The notes below the pieces were generated by a model. That model worked only from the letters and a program-made list of their open reading frames with translations, made no database searches and was not told the origin of the DNA. From contig CAMDUR010000017.1 of assembly GCA_945879115.1 (NCBI GenBank), positions 1-41,665 of the forward strand: 41,665 nt of DNA, written 5' to 3'. The DNA comes from Polynucleobacter meluiroseus. GTDB lineage: Bacteria > Pseudomonadota > Gammaproteobacteria > Burkholderiales > Burkholderiaceae. Both the position numbers and the translations under genes were made by a program. Within the stretch, counting starts at the first letter, position 1, and every line of letters starts with the position of its first letter. Of this stretch, positions 7,514 through 16,069 are shown piece after piece.

Positions 7514-8145
7514 GCCTATTGGAATTAATGATCTCCTCACTGATTAGTAGTAGCTTAGCTCTTGGCATGAGTCAAAGCAGTATCCAAATCTTTCAAGCCT
7601 TCGAAAAACAACAAAGCATGAGCTTGCTTCAATCTGAGGGACTGCAAGCACTGCAGATGATGGGTCGCGCGATTCATGAGTCTCAAATAACTAAAAACAC
7701 ATCAGGTTTTAGACTCATGGTTAAAGATAGTGCTCAGATGAGTAATACCAAAATTGCAAGCTTTCAGGTACGTAAAGGTGCGGCCAGCATGGATGGCTCA
7801 GATGCTTTTTATACACAAACAAACTCCACAGATCAGCCCTATCAAGCTTTCTTTGTTCAACATCAAGGTCATCATCAGCAACGTGATGGCGTTCTTTATT
7901 TACAAACTAAAAATAAGAAAAATGCTCTACAAAATGATGCATTGGTTGGTCATGTGCAATCTCTACAGATACAAGTTGGTATACCTCATCAGGGCCAACT
8001 GCAATGGTATGAACCTCATGAGGTACAAGAACGCGCATCTAAAAATCATCCGCACTGGAAACAAGTCAAAGCCATCAAGTTCAACTTAAAACTTCAGAAA
8101 AGAAAGCATCAACTTGAATTACAGAAAACCTATGCTTTGCGCTAA
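7510..8145 (+). CDS. Type IV pilus minor pilin, PilW-like, lacking a leader peptide
   Basis: A 211-residue pseudopilin. It starts MSLLELMISSLISSSLALGM, which aligns with the mature end of a pilin (F-S-L-L-E), so the initiator methionine occupies position +1 and glutamate position +5. A TGA codon stands immediately before the ATG in this frame, so no upstream leader can be encoded without a frameshift. The rest (SIQIFQAFEKQQSMSLLQSEG, later DAFYTQ and a lysine-rich end) fits a PilW-like minor pilin with a beta-rich domain. It overlaps the preceding helix-only pilin by ATGA and the next gene by 14 bases, so the cluster is translationally coupled. Minor pilins prime assembly of the pilus. Confidence 0.7.
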   Translation: MSLLELMISSLISSSLALGMSQSSIQIFQAFEKQQSMSLLQSEGLQALQMMGRAIHESQITKNTSGFRLMVKDSAQMSNTKIASFQVRKGAASMDGSDAFYTQTNSTDQPYQAFFVQHQGHHQQRDGVLYLQTKNKKNALQNDALVGHVQSLQIQVGIPHQGQLQWYEPHEVQERASKNHPHWKQVKAIKFNLKLQKRKHQLELQKTYALR

Positions 8146-8581
8146 AAATCTATTAAACCCTAAAGCTCAAGCTGGCTATGTTTTACCTCTCGCTTTGACT
8201 ATCATATTACTGACCAGTATAGCTAGCGCTTCTGCCGTCCATACAGCAAGCACTCAGATAAGGTCTATGAGTAGCGAGAAGCAATACCTTCAAGCATTCC
8301 ATTTAGCAGAAGTTCACCTGGTGACAACTGAAAAATTATTACTAGCCGGCATTCAACAACTAGAAGATTCAACAGTTTCGATTGAATCCTTTAAACCTAA
8401 ATACTTCAGGGCTAAATCAGGCATCTCTAGTCAGCATTACAAAATTACAGTTACCAGCCCAATTAATCATCTCAGCATTCAAACAAGTATTCGTATTGAT
8501 GAAATTACCAAATCCGATAAAAACAAATCTTCTAAAAAGCAGCGTTCGCTTCAACGCCTTAGCTGGGGACTAATACTCTAA
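8132..8581 (+). CDS. Type IV pilus minor pilin, PilX-like
   Basis: About 149 residues from ATG 8132 (an in-frame TTG lies at 8114). The N-terminal leader ends AQAG and is followed by YVLPLALTIILLTSIASASA, a hydrophobic helix without the usual glutamate at +5; this pattern (G, then hydrophobic with no E5) is typical of the PilX N-terminal family. A short periplasmic part and a lysine/serine-rich tail follow. The gene overlaps pilW-like by 14 bases and ends one base before the next gene. The family assignment rests on the N-terminus and position between PilW-like and FimT-like genes. Confidence 0.65.
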   Translation: MLCAKNLLNPKAQAGYVLPLALTIILLTSIASASAVHTASTQIRSMSSEKQYLQAFHLAEVHLVTTEKLLLAGIQQLEDSTVSIESFKPKYFRAKSGISSQHYKITVTSPINHLSIQTSIRIDEITKSDKNKSSKKQRSLQRLSWGLIL

Positions 8582-8582
8582 A

Positions 8583-9173
8583 TTGCTCAACGATAAAAAA
8601 TTAATCGAGGGTTTTAGCTTGCTAGAAATGATGATTTGCTTAGCTATCGTGGGTGTGATGACGGGCTTTGGAGTCAATTTATTTAATCGACAGATTGCAG
8701 AGTTGCAATTACGCAGAGTGGTTCATTCTTTTATTCAAGATGCGCAATTCAGTAGGCAATACTCAAGATCCAAAAATGTTGAAGTGACTATGCATCCTAT
8801 TCAAGTGAATAATTGGGGTGAAGGCTGGCAAATCCAAGAAAATTATTTCAGTAAAAATCATCCAGCTATATCAACTCCTCTGAAAATTTACTCTTTAAAA
8901 TCCAATCAGTTAATTGGTCTGATACATATTCCGGAGGATTTACTGAAACCTAGCCAGCAATTTACTGACATGAGCGCACCCTATAAAACTCGTCATTTGA
9001 GCTTCAAAAATGGACAAATAGCTTTGCTTAAAAATGGTGGATTTGTGGCTAATCGAATTATTTGGCAACATACCCAATATCCAGACCTCATCAGGCACAT
9101 CATCTTGGGTCCTGGGGGTCGTTGGCGCACTTGTAACCCAAAAGAGGATAATCAAGCTTGTTCTTCTAATTAA
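8583..9173 (+). CDS. GspH/FimT family pseudopilin
   Basis: A 196-residue prepilin with a clear class III signal: KKLIEG, then FSLLEMMICLAIVGVMTGFG. The helix continues with RRVVHSFIQDAQFSRQYSRSKNVEVTM, close to the GspH/FimT pattern (arginine-rich segment, then a beta domain). The C-terminal GPGGRWRTCNPKEDNQAC, with two cysteines, resembles the disulfide-closed end of FimT proteins. The only good start is TTG at 8583, two bases after the preceding stop. It ends 34 bases before ribD. FimT-type minor pilins bind DNA in natural transformation in some bacteria; nothing here shows that directly. Confidence 0.8.
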   Translation: MLNDKKLIEGFSLLEMMICLAIVGVMTGFGVNLFNRQIAELQLRRVVHSFIQDAQFSRQYSRSKNVEVTMHPIQVNNWGEGWQIQENYFSKNHPAISTPLKIYSLKSNQLIGLIHIPEDLLKPSQQFTDMSAPYKTRHLSFKNGQIALLKNGGFVANRIIWQHTQYPDLIRHIILGPGGRWRTCNPKEDNQACSSN

Positions 9174-9207
9174 TAGCTCCAATATAGCCCTAAAACATCC
9201 AGCTACC

Positions 9208-10347
9208 ATGTACAGCAACTTCGACTTTGAATATATGAATACCGCCTTGGCCGAGGCCAAGAAGTCGTTATTCATAAGCAACCCTAACCCAAGGGTTGGG
9301 TGCGTTCTTGTCAAGGATGAACAAATCATCGGTCGCGGGTTTACCCAAGCAGTTGGTGGTGATCATGCAGAAATCGTGGCCCTCAAAGATGCAGTACAAA
9401 AAGGTCATGATGCCGCAGGCGCAAATGCTTATGTCACATTAGAGCCTTGCTGCCATCAAGGCAGAACACCCCCTTGCACTGATAGCCTGATCAAAGCAAA
9501 AGTTAAGACAGTATTTGTAGCAATGCAAGATCCAAATCCTCTCGTTGCGGGTAAAGGGCTTGAACTTTTACGCCAAGCAGGTATAGAAGTACGATGTGGC
9601 TTACTTGAAAAAGAATCCAAAGAACTTAATCTTGGTTTTATCAAGAGAATGTCCCAAGGCCTGCCTTGGGTACGCTTGAAGATAGCCACAAGCTTAGATG
9701 GTAAGACTGCTCTCAATAATGGTACCAGTCAATGGATCACCAGTACTGACGCAAGATTAGATGGCCATCACTGGCGCGCACAAGCATGCTGCATCCTCAC
9801 AGGCATCGGCACTGTCAAAGAAGACAACCCTCAGCTCAATGCTAGAGGCATTAATACCACTCGTCAGCCACTGCGTGTTTTGATAGATTCATTTTTAGAA
9901 GTGCCGCTTGATGCCAAAATTCTTGATCAAAGTATTGGCGGTCACACCATAGTCATTTGTGGAAATGTTGATCCTGTTCATTTTGAAAAAACCAAAAAAA
10001 TACTATCTGATAAAAATGTAACGGTACTTCAGATACCTGATCATTCCCCGGGCAGCAAAGGTAAAGTCGATTTACCAGCAGTCTTTAAATATTTAGCAGA
10101 AAAATTACACATCAATGAAGTTCATGTAGAAGCCGGATTTAAACTCAATGGCTCCCTGATTCGTGAATCTTGCGTTGATGAGCTTTTGATTTACATGGCA
10201 CCACGTTTAATTGGTGAAGGCTTAGGCATCGCCAATCTTTCGGAGCTTCAGTCTTTGGATAAAACAATTGATTGGACCTTGGTAGATCACACTAGTATTG
10301 GTAATGACTTACGATTGCGCTTATACAAAACTCTTTTAGAAAATTAA
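9208..10347 (+). CDS. ribD: Bifunctional riboflavin deaminase/reductase RibD
   Basis: Deaminates the pyrimidine product of GTP cyclohydrolase II, then reduces its ribosyl side chain with NADPH. The 379 residues start at ATG 9208 (MYSNFDFEYMNTALAEAKK); a longer frame from 9034 would overlap the pilin gene and add unrelated sequence. The deaminase domain (1-145) has NPNPRVGCVLVKD, the zinc-binding HAE (GGDHAEIVAL) and PCCHQGRTPPC. The reductase domain (about 150-379) has RLKIATSLDGKTAL, GIGTVKEDNP, HVEAGFKLNGSLI and APRLIGEG. Both domains are complete. It is the first gene of the riboflavin run. Confidence 0.97.
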   Translation: MYSNFDFEYMNTALAEAKKSLFISNPNPRVGCVLVKDEQIIGRGFTQAVGGDHAEIVALKDAVQKGHDAAGANAYVTLEPCCHQGRTPPCTDSLIKAKVKTVFVAMQDPNPLVAGKGLELLRQAGIEVRCGLLEKESKELNLGFIKRMSQGLPWVRLKIATSLDGKTALNNGTSQWITSTDARLDGHHWRAQACCILTGIGTVKEDNPQLNARGINTTRQPLRVLIDSFLEVPLDAKILDQSIGGHTIVICGNVDPVHFEKTKKILSDKNVTVLQIPDHSPGSKGKVDLPAVFKYLAEKLHINEVHVEAGFKLNGSLIRESCVDELLIYMAPRLIGEGLGIANLSELQSLDKTIDWTLVDHTSIGNDLRLRLYKTLLEN

Positions 10348-10400
10348 CCTGCTTAAGTGTGGGATTATTTGTAATTAATTATTAAAGAAATATAAAAAAT

Positions 10401-11024
10401 ATGTTTACTGGAATTATTCAAGCTATTGGCAGTATCGAAACTGTTGAAAAACTAGGGGATGGTTACCGTTTAAAAATCGAGGCGGGTGGCCTAGATATGA
10501 CTGATGTTCAACTGGGTGACAGCATTGCTCTTCAAGGGGCCTGTATGACCGTTGTTGAAATGAGCCCCACTCACTTTTCTATTGATATTTCTGCAGAATC
10601 TCTTGATAAAACTACGGGCCTTAGCCAACCAGGTTTTATTAACTTAGAAAAAGCGCTTCGTTTTAATGATCGTCTAGGTGGACACCTGGTCAGTGGTCAT
10701 GTGGATGGTATGGGCGAAGTGATTTTATTTGAGCAGGTTGCTACTGAAAGTGTAAATGATCAAGGATCTTGGCACCTAGTCATCAAAGCACCAAGATTAC
10801 TAGGTAAGTACCTTGCTTACAAAGGCTCTATCGTTGTTAATGGCACCTCATTGACCGTTAACCAAATTGAAGATGTGGCGAATGGCTGTCTGATGCATAT
10901 CAACTTGATACCCCACACTTTAGAAAATACAACATTGCAGTATCTAAAAGCCGGTTCACCGGTGAACTTAGAAGTCGATCTAATTGCTCGCTATGTTGAG
11001 CGGATGTTGAGTGCTCCCAAGTAA
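10401..11024 (+). CDS. ribE: Riboflavin synthase
   Basis: Dismutates two 6,7-dimethyl-8-ribityllumazine molecules into riboflavin and the pyrimidine. The 207 residues contain two lumazine-binding repeats: MFTGIIQAIG to about 100 with GHLVSGHVDGMG, and about 105-200 with LLGKYLAYKGSIVVNGTSL, ending in IARYVERML. All parts expected of the alpha-type synthase are present (called ribC in E. coli, ribE in many annotations). It lies 53 bases after ribD. No FMN riboswitch is visible upstream. Confidence 0.97.
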   Translation: MFTGIIQAIGSIETVEKLGDGYRLKIEAGGLDMTDVQLGDSIALQGACMTVVEMSPTHFSIDISAESLDKTTGLSQPGFINLEKALRFNDRLGGHLVSGHVDGMGEVILFEQVATESVNDQGSWHLVIKAPRLLGKYLAYKGSIVVNGTSLTVNQIEDVANGCLMHINLIPHTLENTTLQYLKAGSPVNLEVDLIARYVERMLSAPK

Positions 11025-11118
11025 ATAGCACCCAAATCAGCTAGCTTGGCTGCCTTAATACCTTAAATATCCAAAAAGCCCCTTAGAGCTGTCAAAAAAG
11101 CTTTAAAATCACGCCTCT

Positions 11119-12252
11119 ATGCCAAGTACAGCCTATTCCTTAGCCAGCGTTGAAGAAATCATTGCCGAAATGCGTGCCGGACGCATGGTTATTTTGGTGG
11201 ATGAAGAAGATCGAGAAAACGAAGGCGACCTTGTTTTAGCAGCCGACCACGTCACACCAGAGGCCATTAACTTTATGGCCAAACATGGTCGCGGCTTAAT
11301 TTGTTTAACGCTCACACGTGAGCGTTGTGATCAACTCAACCTACCTTTAATGGTTCGCGATAACACCGCTGCCTTAGGTACCAACTTCACAGTATCTATT
11401 GAAGCTGCTGAAGGCGTTACTACTGGTATTTCTGCAACTGATCGTTCGCACACAGTGAAGGTCGCTGTTGCCTCAAATGCAAAACCGCGTGACATCGTGA
11501 TGCCTGGTCATATTTTTCCACTGATGGCTCAACCTGGTGGCGTACTAGTGCGATCAGGTCATACAGAAGCAGGTTGTGACCTAGCTGAGTTAGCTGGTTG
11601 TAGTCCAACATCAGTCATTTGCGAAATCATGAAAGACGATGGCGAGATGGCTCGTCTTCCCGACTTAATTGAATTTGCCAAAGAGCACCAATTAAAAATT
11701 GGCACTATTGTTGATTTAATACATTACCGCAGTCGTCATGAAAGTATGATCAGTCGCGAAGGTAGCAGAACCTTTAACACCCCATGGGGACCACTTCAGG
11801 GCATTGCCTATAAAGATAGTCCGACTGGATGTGCTCACTTAGCTCTGATCAAAGGAGCGCCAGATCCAGAAAAAGAAACTTTGGTTCGTGTCCATGAGCC
11901 TGCCACCATTTTGGATCTCATTGAAACTGTTCAAAGCCAACACTCTTGGCCTGTAACAGAAGCGATTAAAACAATTGCTCAAAGCGAAGCCGGCGTTATC
12001 GTACTTTTAAATTGTGCTGGCTCTGCAGCAGTGAACACTGATGCTTGGTTCAATCAATTAGGTAAGTTAGATGGCTTAGTACCAGTTAATCCACAAAGAA
12101 AAACTGACTTCCGCACTTATGGTATTGGTGCCCAAATCCTAAAAGACTTAGGTATCAAGAAAATGAAATTGCTAGCAAAGCCTGGCAAGATACCAACGAT
12201 GTCTGGCTACAACTTAGAAGTTACTGGCCACTTACCGTATCAATCTAAATAA
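11119..12252 (+). CDS. ribB: 3,4-dihydroxy-2-butanone-4-phosphate synthase with a degenerate GTP cyclohydrolase II domain (RibBX type)
   Basis: The N-terminal half (about 1-205) is a full Rib[44 protein letters not shown] and [16 protein letters not shown]. It makes the four-carbon unit used by RibH. The C-terminal half (about 215-377) matches GTP cyclohydrolase II in [19 protein letters not shown] and the opening [10 protein letters not shown], but [13 protein letters not shown] replaces the zinc-binding HSECLTGD...CDCG region, and NCAGSAAVN replaces the catalytic REGRGIGL stretch. So it should not open GTP; this fits the RibBX variant described in Proteobacteria. A true ribA should be elsewhere in the genome. 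It starts 94 bases after ribE with no clear ribosome binding site. Confidence 0.93.
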   Translation: MPSTAYSLASVEEIIAEMRAGRMVILVDEEDRENEGDLVLAADHVTPEAINFMAKHGRGLICLTLTRERCDQLNLPLMVRDNTAALGTNFTVSIEAAEGVTTGISATDRSHTVKVAVASNAKPRDIVMPGHIFPLMAQPGGVLVRSGHTEAGCDLAELAGCSPTSVICEIMKDDGEMARLPDLIEFAKEHQLKIGTIVDLIHYRSRHESMISREGSRTFNTPWGPLQGIAYKDSPTGCAHLALIKGAPDPEKETLVRVHEPATILDLIETVQSQHSWPVTEAIKTIAQSEAGVIVLLNCAGSAAVNTDAWFNQLGKLDGLVPVNPQRKTDFRTYGIGAQILKDLGIKKMKLLAKPGKIPTMSGYNLEVTGHLPYQSK

Positions 12253-12302
12253 AGTTTTAAAAATATTTTTTGTAGTTTCATCATTTAAATAAGAGGTTCC
12301 AA

Positions 12303-12800
12303 ATGCCACTAAGCAATATTGATCGAATTGAAGCTGACTTAACTGGTCAAGACCTTTGTATTGGCATCGTTCAAGCTCGGTTTAATCCAGAGCATTGCGA
12401 GGCACTGACATTAGCCTGCGTAAAAGAGCTAGTAACTCTTGGTGTTGCTGAGGAAGATATCGTTATTACGACTGTACCTGGTGCATTAGAAATTCCACTA
12501 GCTCTCCAGAAGCTTACTGAGAGTGGTGAATTTGATGCATTAATCGCTTTGGGTGCTGTGATTCGTGGTGAGACTTATCACTTCGAATTGGTCTCCAATG
12601 AATCTGCTGCTGGAATTAGCCGCATCAGCTTAGATTACGGTATTCCAATTGCTAACGGTATTTTGACCTGCGAAACAGATGCTCAAGCCCAAGCACGCAC
12701 CTCTGAGAAGGGTCGCGATTGCGCTCGTACTGCCGTTGAAATGGCTAACTTATCAATTGGCTTGACACCTGATGATGAAGTTGAAGAAGAAGACGAATAA
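12303..12800 (+). CDS. ribH: 6,7-dimethyl-8-ribityllumazine synthase
   Basis: Condenses the pyrimidine with the four-carbon phosphate made by RibB to give the precursor of riboflavin. The 165 residues carry [12 protein letters not shown] near residue 19, [11 protein letters not shown] at about 59, and [18 protein letters not shown] at about 94, whose histidine is the general acid. The end is an acidic tail (DDEVEEEDE). AGAGG lies before the ATG. It follows ribB by 50 bases and precedes nusB by 24, the common ribH-nusB pair. Confidence 0.97.
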   Translation: MPLSNIDRIEADLTGQDLCIGIVQARFNPEHCEALTLACVKELVTLGVAEEDIVITTVPGALEIPLALQKLTESGEFDALIALGAVIRGETYHFELVSNESAAGISRISLDYGIPIANGILTCETDAQAQARTSEKGRDCARTAVEMANLSIGLTPDDEVEEEDE

Positions 12801-12824
12801 TCAAAGATTGATATTGGAAACACG

Positions 12825-13313
12825 ATGAACTTTGATCCTCAACAACTTAGTAGACCCATATCATCAGTGACGGTGAAAAGATCACTCACGCCTCGTCGTC
12901 GTGCTCGGGAATATGCTTTACAGGCTGTTTATCAATGGCTAGTTATTAAAGCGGCAGGTGGTTTTTCTGACTATGCCACTATTGCTAAACAATTAGGTGA
13001 AGATCCTGGCTTTAGAAAAGCTCAGAAAGAACTATTTGATCATTTGTTCTCAGGCGTTGTTAATCATTATGAAACGCTTGAGAGTCACATCAAGCAGCAC
13101 ATTGATCGTCCGATGGAAGAACTGTCTCCAGTTGAGTATGGCGCCCTCCTCATCGCTGCCTTTGAGTTAGCCGAGGATATTAGTGTACCGTTTAAAGTGG
13201 CTATTAACGAGGCTGTCGAGCTTGCCAAGGTCTTTGGTGGCACAGACGGTCACAAGTACGTCAATGGAGTCTTAGATAAGCTGGCACATCAATTAAGACC
13301 ACATGAAATGTGA
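12825..13313 (+). CDS. nusB: Transcription antitermination factor NusB
   Basis: Binds boxA RNA with NusE (ribosomal protein S10) to promote antitermination on rRNA operons. The 162 residues have a basic N-terminal extension, then RRRAREYALQAVYQWL (about 23-38) and, toward the end, SVPFKVAINEAVELAKVFG and HKYVNGVLDKLAHQLRP, the usual NusB signatures. Length is near the family norm (about 140-160). It is the last gene of the run and is followed by a strong terminator. Confidence 0.96.
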   Translation: MNFDPQQLSRPISSVTVKRSLTPRRRAREYALQAVYQWLVIKAAGGFSDYATIAKQLGEDPGFRKAQKELFDHLFSGVVNHYETLESHIKQHIDRPMEELSPVEYGALLIAAFELAEDISVPFKVAINEAVELAKVFGGTDGHKYVNGVLDKLAHQLRPHEM

Positions 13314-13330
13314 GTTTTGCTCAAGATCAA

Positions 13331-13360
13331 TAAAAAGACCTCCATATGGAGGTCTTTTTA
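13331..13360. terminator. Strong bidirectional intrinsic terminator after nusB
   Basis: A perfect 30-base palindrome: the stem AAAAAGACCTCC, a four-base ATAT centre, then the complement ending in TTTTT. It serves nusB on the plus strand and the transglycosylase gene on the minus strand, whose stop codon lies 18 bases beyond it. Confidence 0.93.
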
Positions 13361-13377
13361 TTGTCTGGGGAAATTAA

Positions 13378-14190
13378 TTAAAGACGTTTGCTGGTTGTAG
13401 GGATAGAAGCAAATTTAGTTGATGCAGCATTTCTGATACGCTCGCGTTCAGCCAATACTTTTCTACCGTAACCGCCATCGCTGATAAACACAGAGGATGC
13501 ACCAACATACAAGCGTAAACCTGCGTTTAATGAACCACCTTTAGCGATGTACTGACGCAAAATTAATGAACCTACCCGCATATTGGCATCAGGATCTAAG
13601 GCAGCCTCATGACCACCAAATAACTGGTACTTATCCGTATGCACATGAGTCATGACTTGCATCAATCCCTGTGCACCTTTATTACTCTCAGCAAAAGGAT
13701 TAAAGTTAGATTCAACGGCAGTTACTGCCAAAATGAGCGTTGGGTCTAAATCAACTTCACGACTGACCTTAATAGCCTTATCTACAAACTCGAGACTGGC
13801 TGAGTGTGCAATTTTGTATTTATCAGCAACATAACGAGCTACGGCTTGGCGCTCCGCTGAGCTTTTCAGAATCTGTTGATCCATCGCCTGACGATCAATC
13901 AAGCTTGCTGGAGTCTTAGCAGCTTCTTCTGCTACTGAGGGTACTGAGCTAAAACTAGCTTCAAGCATCTTAAAAGCCTGGGCGGGGATCAACCAAGTAC
14001 CTAGCTCAACTCGCAAAGGTTGGTTCAATGAAAGGACTGCAAGTATGAGGCAAGTTAAAACACCCATCGCTGTCATGACGCCGGAGATCTTTGTCTTGAG
14101 TACATTGATATGAGTCAACGACGACGCCGGAACAAGTATGAGCTTGTCCCTCGTCATCGTCCCAGCCATCTTTAGTGTGTATGTATTCAT
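13378..14190 (-). CDS. Lytic transglycosylase, SLT domain
   Basis: Cleaves peptidoglycan glycan strands in the periplasm. The 270 residues have a cytoplasmic basic start, one membrane anchor at about 34-55 (ISGVMTAMGVLTCLILAVLS), a linker, then the soluble lytic transglycosylase fold (about 125-240). The catalytic glutamate is in TAVESNFNPFAES, followed by GAQGLMQVM and later AGLRLYVGAS in place of the usual NAGP...VY. AAGGG lies seven bases before the ATG at 14190. It converges with nusB across the terminator. It is an orphan gene; its family within SLT is not clear, and no secretion-system neighbours are seen. Confidence 0.88.
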   Translation of the reverse strand: MNTYTLKMAGTMTRDKLILVPASSLTHINVLKTKISGVMTAMGVLTCLILAVLSLNQPLRVELGTWLIPAQAFKMLEASFSSVPSVAEEAAKTPASLIDRQAMDQQILKSSAERQAVARYVADKYKIAHSASLEFVDKAIKVSREVDLDPTLILAVTAVESNFNPFAESNKGAQGLMQVMTHVHTDKYQLFGGHEAALDPDANMRVGSLILRQYIAKGGSLNAGLRLYVGASSVFISDGGYGRKVLAERERIRNAASTKFASIPTTSKRL

Positions 14191-14614
14191 TAACCCTTAC
14201 TTTCAAAAAATGTTTCGATTGCTTTTTCAAACTGCGCTCGATTCAACCTGCTGAATTTGACGCACCGCAACATATCTTTGTGTTAACGAATATTAGAAAG
14301 ACTTATATAACCTGTCAAGAATATAGAAAATTAAAAATTGCATTTTTAGTTATTAAAAGACTGTATAAATAGTCAGCTTTAAGTGAATTATGCTGGAGTA
14401 GTCATTGACCTATAAGGAGAAAATATTTGTTAGTAAATACTAACTTCATATTATAAAAAACCTACATTTAGTGAAATTTTTTAGCTAAAAAACCATAGAT
14501 AGTTTTTTATTCGCCCTAAGGGCTAGATAAATTTAAGTAAAAGGTCTTTTATAGACCAGTTACCTGAATGTCTCATCACAACCCTTTTCTGACAACACCT
14601 ATTAGTAAGCTGGG
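14191..14614. other. 424-base AT-rich intergenic region with several dyads
   Basis: Divergent spacer between the transglycosylase and gabD. No open frame of size is present. I see a dyad GTTAGTA-AA-TACTAAC at 14429-14444, an A/T hairpin at 14486-14509 (TAAAAAAC and GTTTTTTA), GCCC-TAA-GGGC at 14513-14523 and GGTCT-TTTAT-AGACC at 14543-14557. A near-perfect ribosome binding site TAAGGAG stands at 14413-14419 with only a nine-codon frame after it. Promoters for both neighbours must be here, but I could not place them. Confidence 0.6.
14413..14456 (+). other. Possible leader peptide: SD plus nine-codon frame
   Basis: TAAGGAG is followed, after seven bases, by TTG and a frame encoding MLVNTNFIL then TAA at 14454-14456. 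The dyad at 14429-14444 lies within these codons. Spacing and motif are ideal for translation, but a TTG-started nine-codon frame can occur by chance. Confidence 0.25.
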
Positions 14615-16069
14615 ATGAGGATCAGTCGGTATGCTAACCTCTTACTTATGAATAAAACTCAAGATACCAACCAAGCTACTGCGAACAAAACATTCCCAGT
14701 TATCAACCCAGCTACTGGAGAAGTCATTAGCCTAGTGCCCAATATGGGGGTGAGTGATGCAGAGTTGGCGATTCAGAAAGCTCAAGACGCCTTAGGGCCT
14801 TGGAAGGCTAAAACGGGTAAAGAAAGGGCCAGTTTTCTCAAGCGTTGGTTTGAATTAGTCTCTCGAGACAGTAATCGCCTCGCTGAATTGATGACCCAAG
14901 AACAAGGTAAACCCCTGGCTGAGGCTAGAGGTGAGGTTTTTTATGGAGCATCTTTCTTAGAGTGGTTTGCTGAAGAGGCTAAACGGGTAACTGGTGCCAT
15001 TCCAGCAACCACCTGGTCTGACAAGCGGATGTTGGTATTAAAGCAGCCCATTGGGGTTTGTGTGGCGATCACCCCCTGGAATTTTCCATTGGCCATGATC
15101 ACTCGTAAAGTGGCCCCTGCCATTGCGGCTGGCTGCACAATCATTATCAAACCGGCTGAACAAACCCCCCTCTCCGCTTTAGCATTAGTTGAATTAGCTA
15201 AAGAAGCTGGCATACCTGATGGCGTCATTAATATAGTCACTGCTGATGCAGATAACTCGATCCTAGTAGGTAAGGTTCTTTGTAATTCACCAACGGTACG
15301 CCACTTATCTTTTACAGGATCAACACCCGTTGGAAGAATTCTGATGGCTCAATGTGCCCCTACAGTAAAAAAATTAGCCCTAGAGCTTGGTGGTCACGCC
15401 CCATTTATTGTTTTTGAAGATGCCGATCTAGATGCCGCTGTTGAAGGTGCCATCTCTTCAAAATACCGCAACGCAGGTCAGACCTGTGTTTGCACCAACC
15501 GTTTTTATGTCCACGAAAACTTGCATGATGCATTTGTGCAGAAGCTAGCCGCGGCGACACAAATGATCAAAGTAGGTCCTGGCTCAGAAAAAGGCATCCA
15601 ACAAGGGCCATTGATTGATGAGCAGGCTGTTCAGAAAGTAGAAGCTCATGTGCAAGATGCTATACAAAAAGGTGCCAAGCTAGAGAGTGGCGGCAAACGC
15701 CACACTTTAGGAGGTACATTTTATGAACCTACCGTTTTATCTGGGGTCAAACCAGGTATGTTGATCACTACCGAAGAAACCTTTGGTCCAGTAGCTGCAG
15801 TGATCTCTTTTAAAAATGAAGCAGAAGTCATTGACGCAGCTAACGCTAGCGAGTTTGGCTTAGCTTCCTATTTTTACAGTCGTGATATTGGGCGCATTTG
15901 GCGTGTCGCCGAAGCTCTTGAATTTGGTATGGTGGGTGTTAACACGGGATTAATCACCAACGAAGTGGCGCCCTTTGGCGGCGTTAAACAATCAGGCTTA
16001 GGTCGTGAGGGCAGTACTTGGGGTATCGATGAGTACTTAGAAATGAAGTATGTTTGTTTGGGTATTTAA
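14615..16069 (+). CDS. gabD: Succinate-semialdehyde dehydrogenase (NADP+), GabD type
   Basis: Oxidises succinic semialdehyde to succinate, normally the last step of GABA use. The 484 residues match GabD closely: FPVINPATGEV, MTQEQGKPLAEARGE, ITPWNFPLAMITRK, KPAEQTPLSALAL, SFTGSTPVGR, the catalytic glutamate in LELGGHAPF, the catalytic cysteine in NAGQTCVC, EETFGP, and NEVAPFGGVKQSGLGREGS. The start at 14615 gives the family length (E. coli 482), but the first 20 residues do not match the usual YINGxW segment and no ribosome binding site is seen; ATG 14648 is the alternative. No gabT or gabP neighbour exists, so the substrate source is unknown. Confidence 0.92.
   Translation: MRISRYANLLLMNKTQDTNQATANKTFPVINPATGEVISLVPNMGVSDAELAIQKAQDALGPWKAKTGKERASFLKRWFELVSRDSNRLAELMTQEQGKPLAEARGEVFYGASFLEWFAEEAKRVTGAIPATTWSDKRMLVLKQPIGVCVAITPWNFPLAMITRKVAPAIAAGCTIIIKPAEQTPLSALALVELAKEAGIPDGVINIVTADADNSILVGKVLCNSPTVRHLSFTGSTPVGRILMAQCAPTVKKLALELGGHAPFIVFEDADLDAAVEGAISSKYRNAGQTCVCTNRFYVHENLHDAFVQKLAAATQMIKVGPGSEKGIQQGPLIDEQAVQKVEAHVQDAIQKGAKLESGGKRHTLGGTFYEPTVLSGVKPGMLITTEETFGPVAAVISFKNEAEVIDAANASEFGLASYFYSRDIGRIWRVAEALEFGMVGVNTGLITNEVAPFGGVKQSGLGREGSTWGIDEYLEMKYVCLGI

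Noticed and set aside
9034..9207. Longer N-terminus for RibD from 9034
   Set aside because: It would overlap the FimT-like gene in another frame and adds 58 residues unlike any RibD; ATG 9208 gives the family start.
10348..10400. FMN riboswitch before the riboflavin genes
   Set aside because: The gaps before ribD, ribE, ribB and ribH (34, 53, 94 and 50 bases) are too short for the FMN aptamer and contain no RFN-like conserved segments.
13378..14190. Transglycosylase as a secretion-system component
   Set aside because: No type III, IV or VI secretion genes are nearby; an ordinary cell-wall enzyme is simpler.
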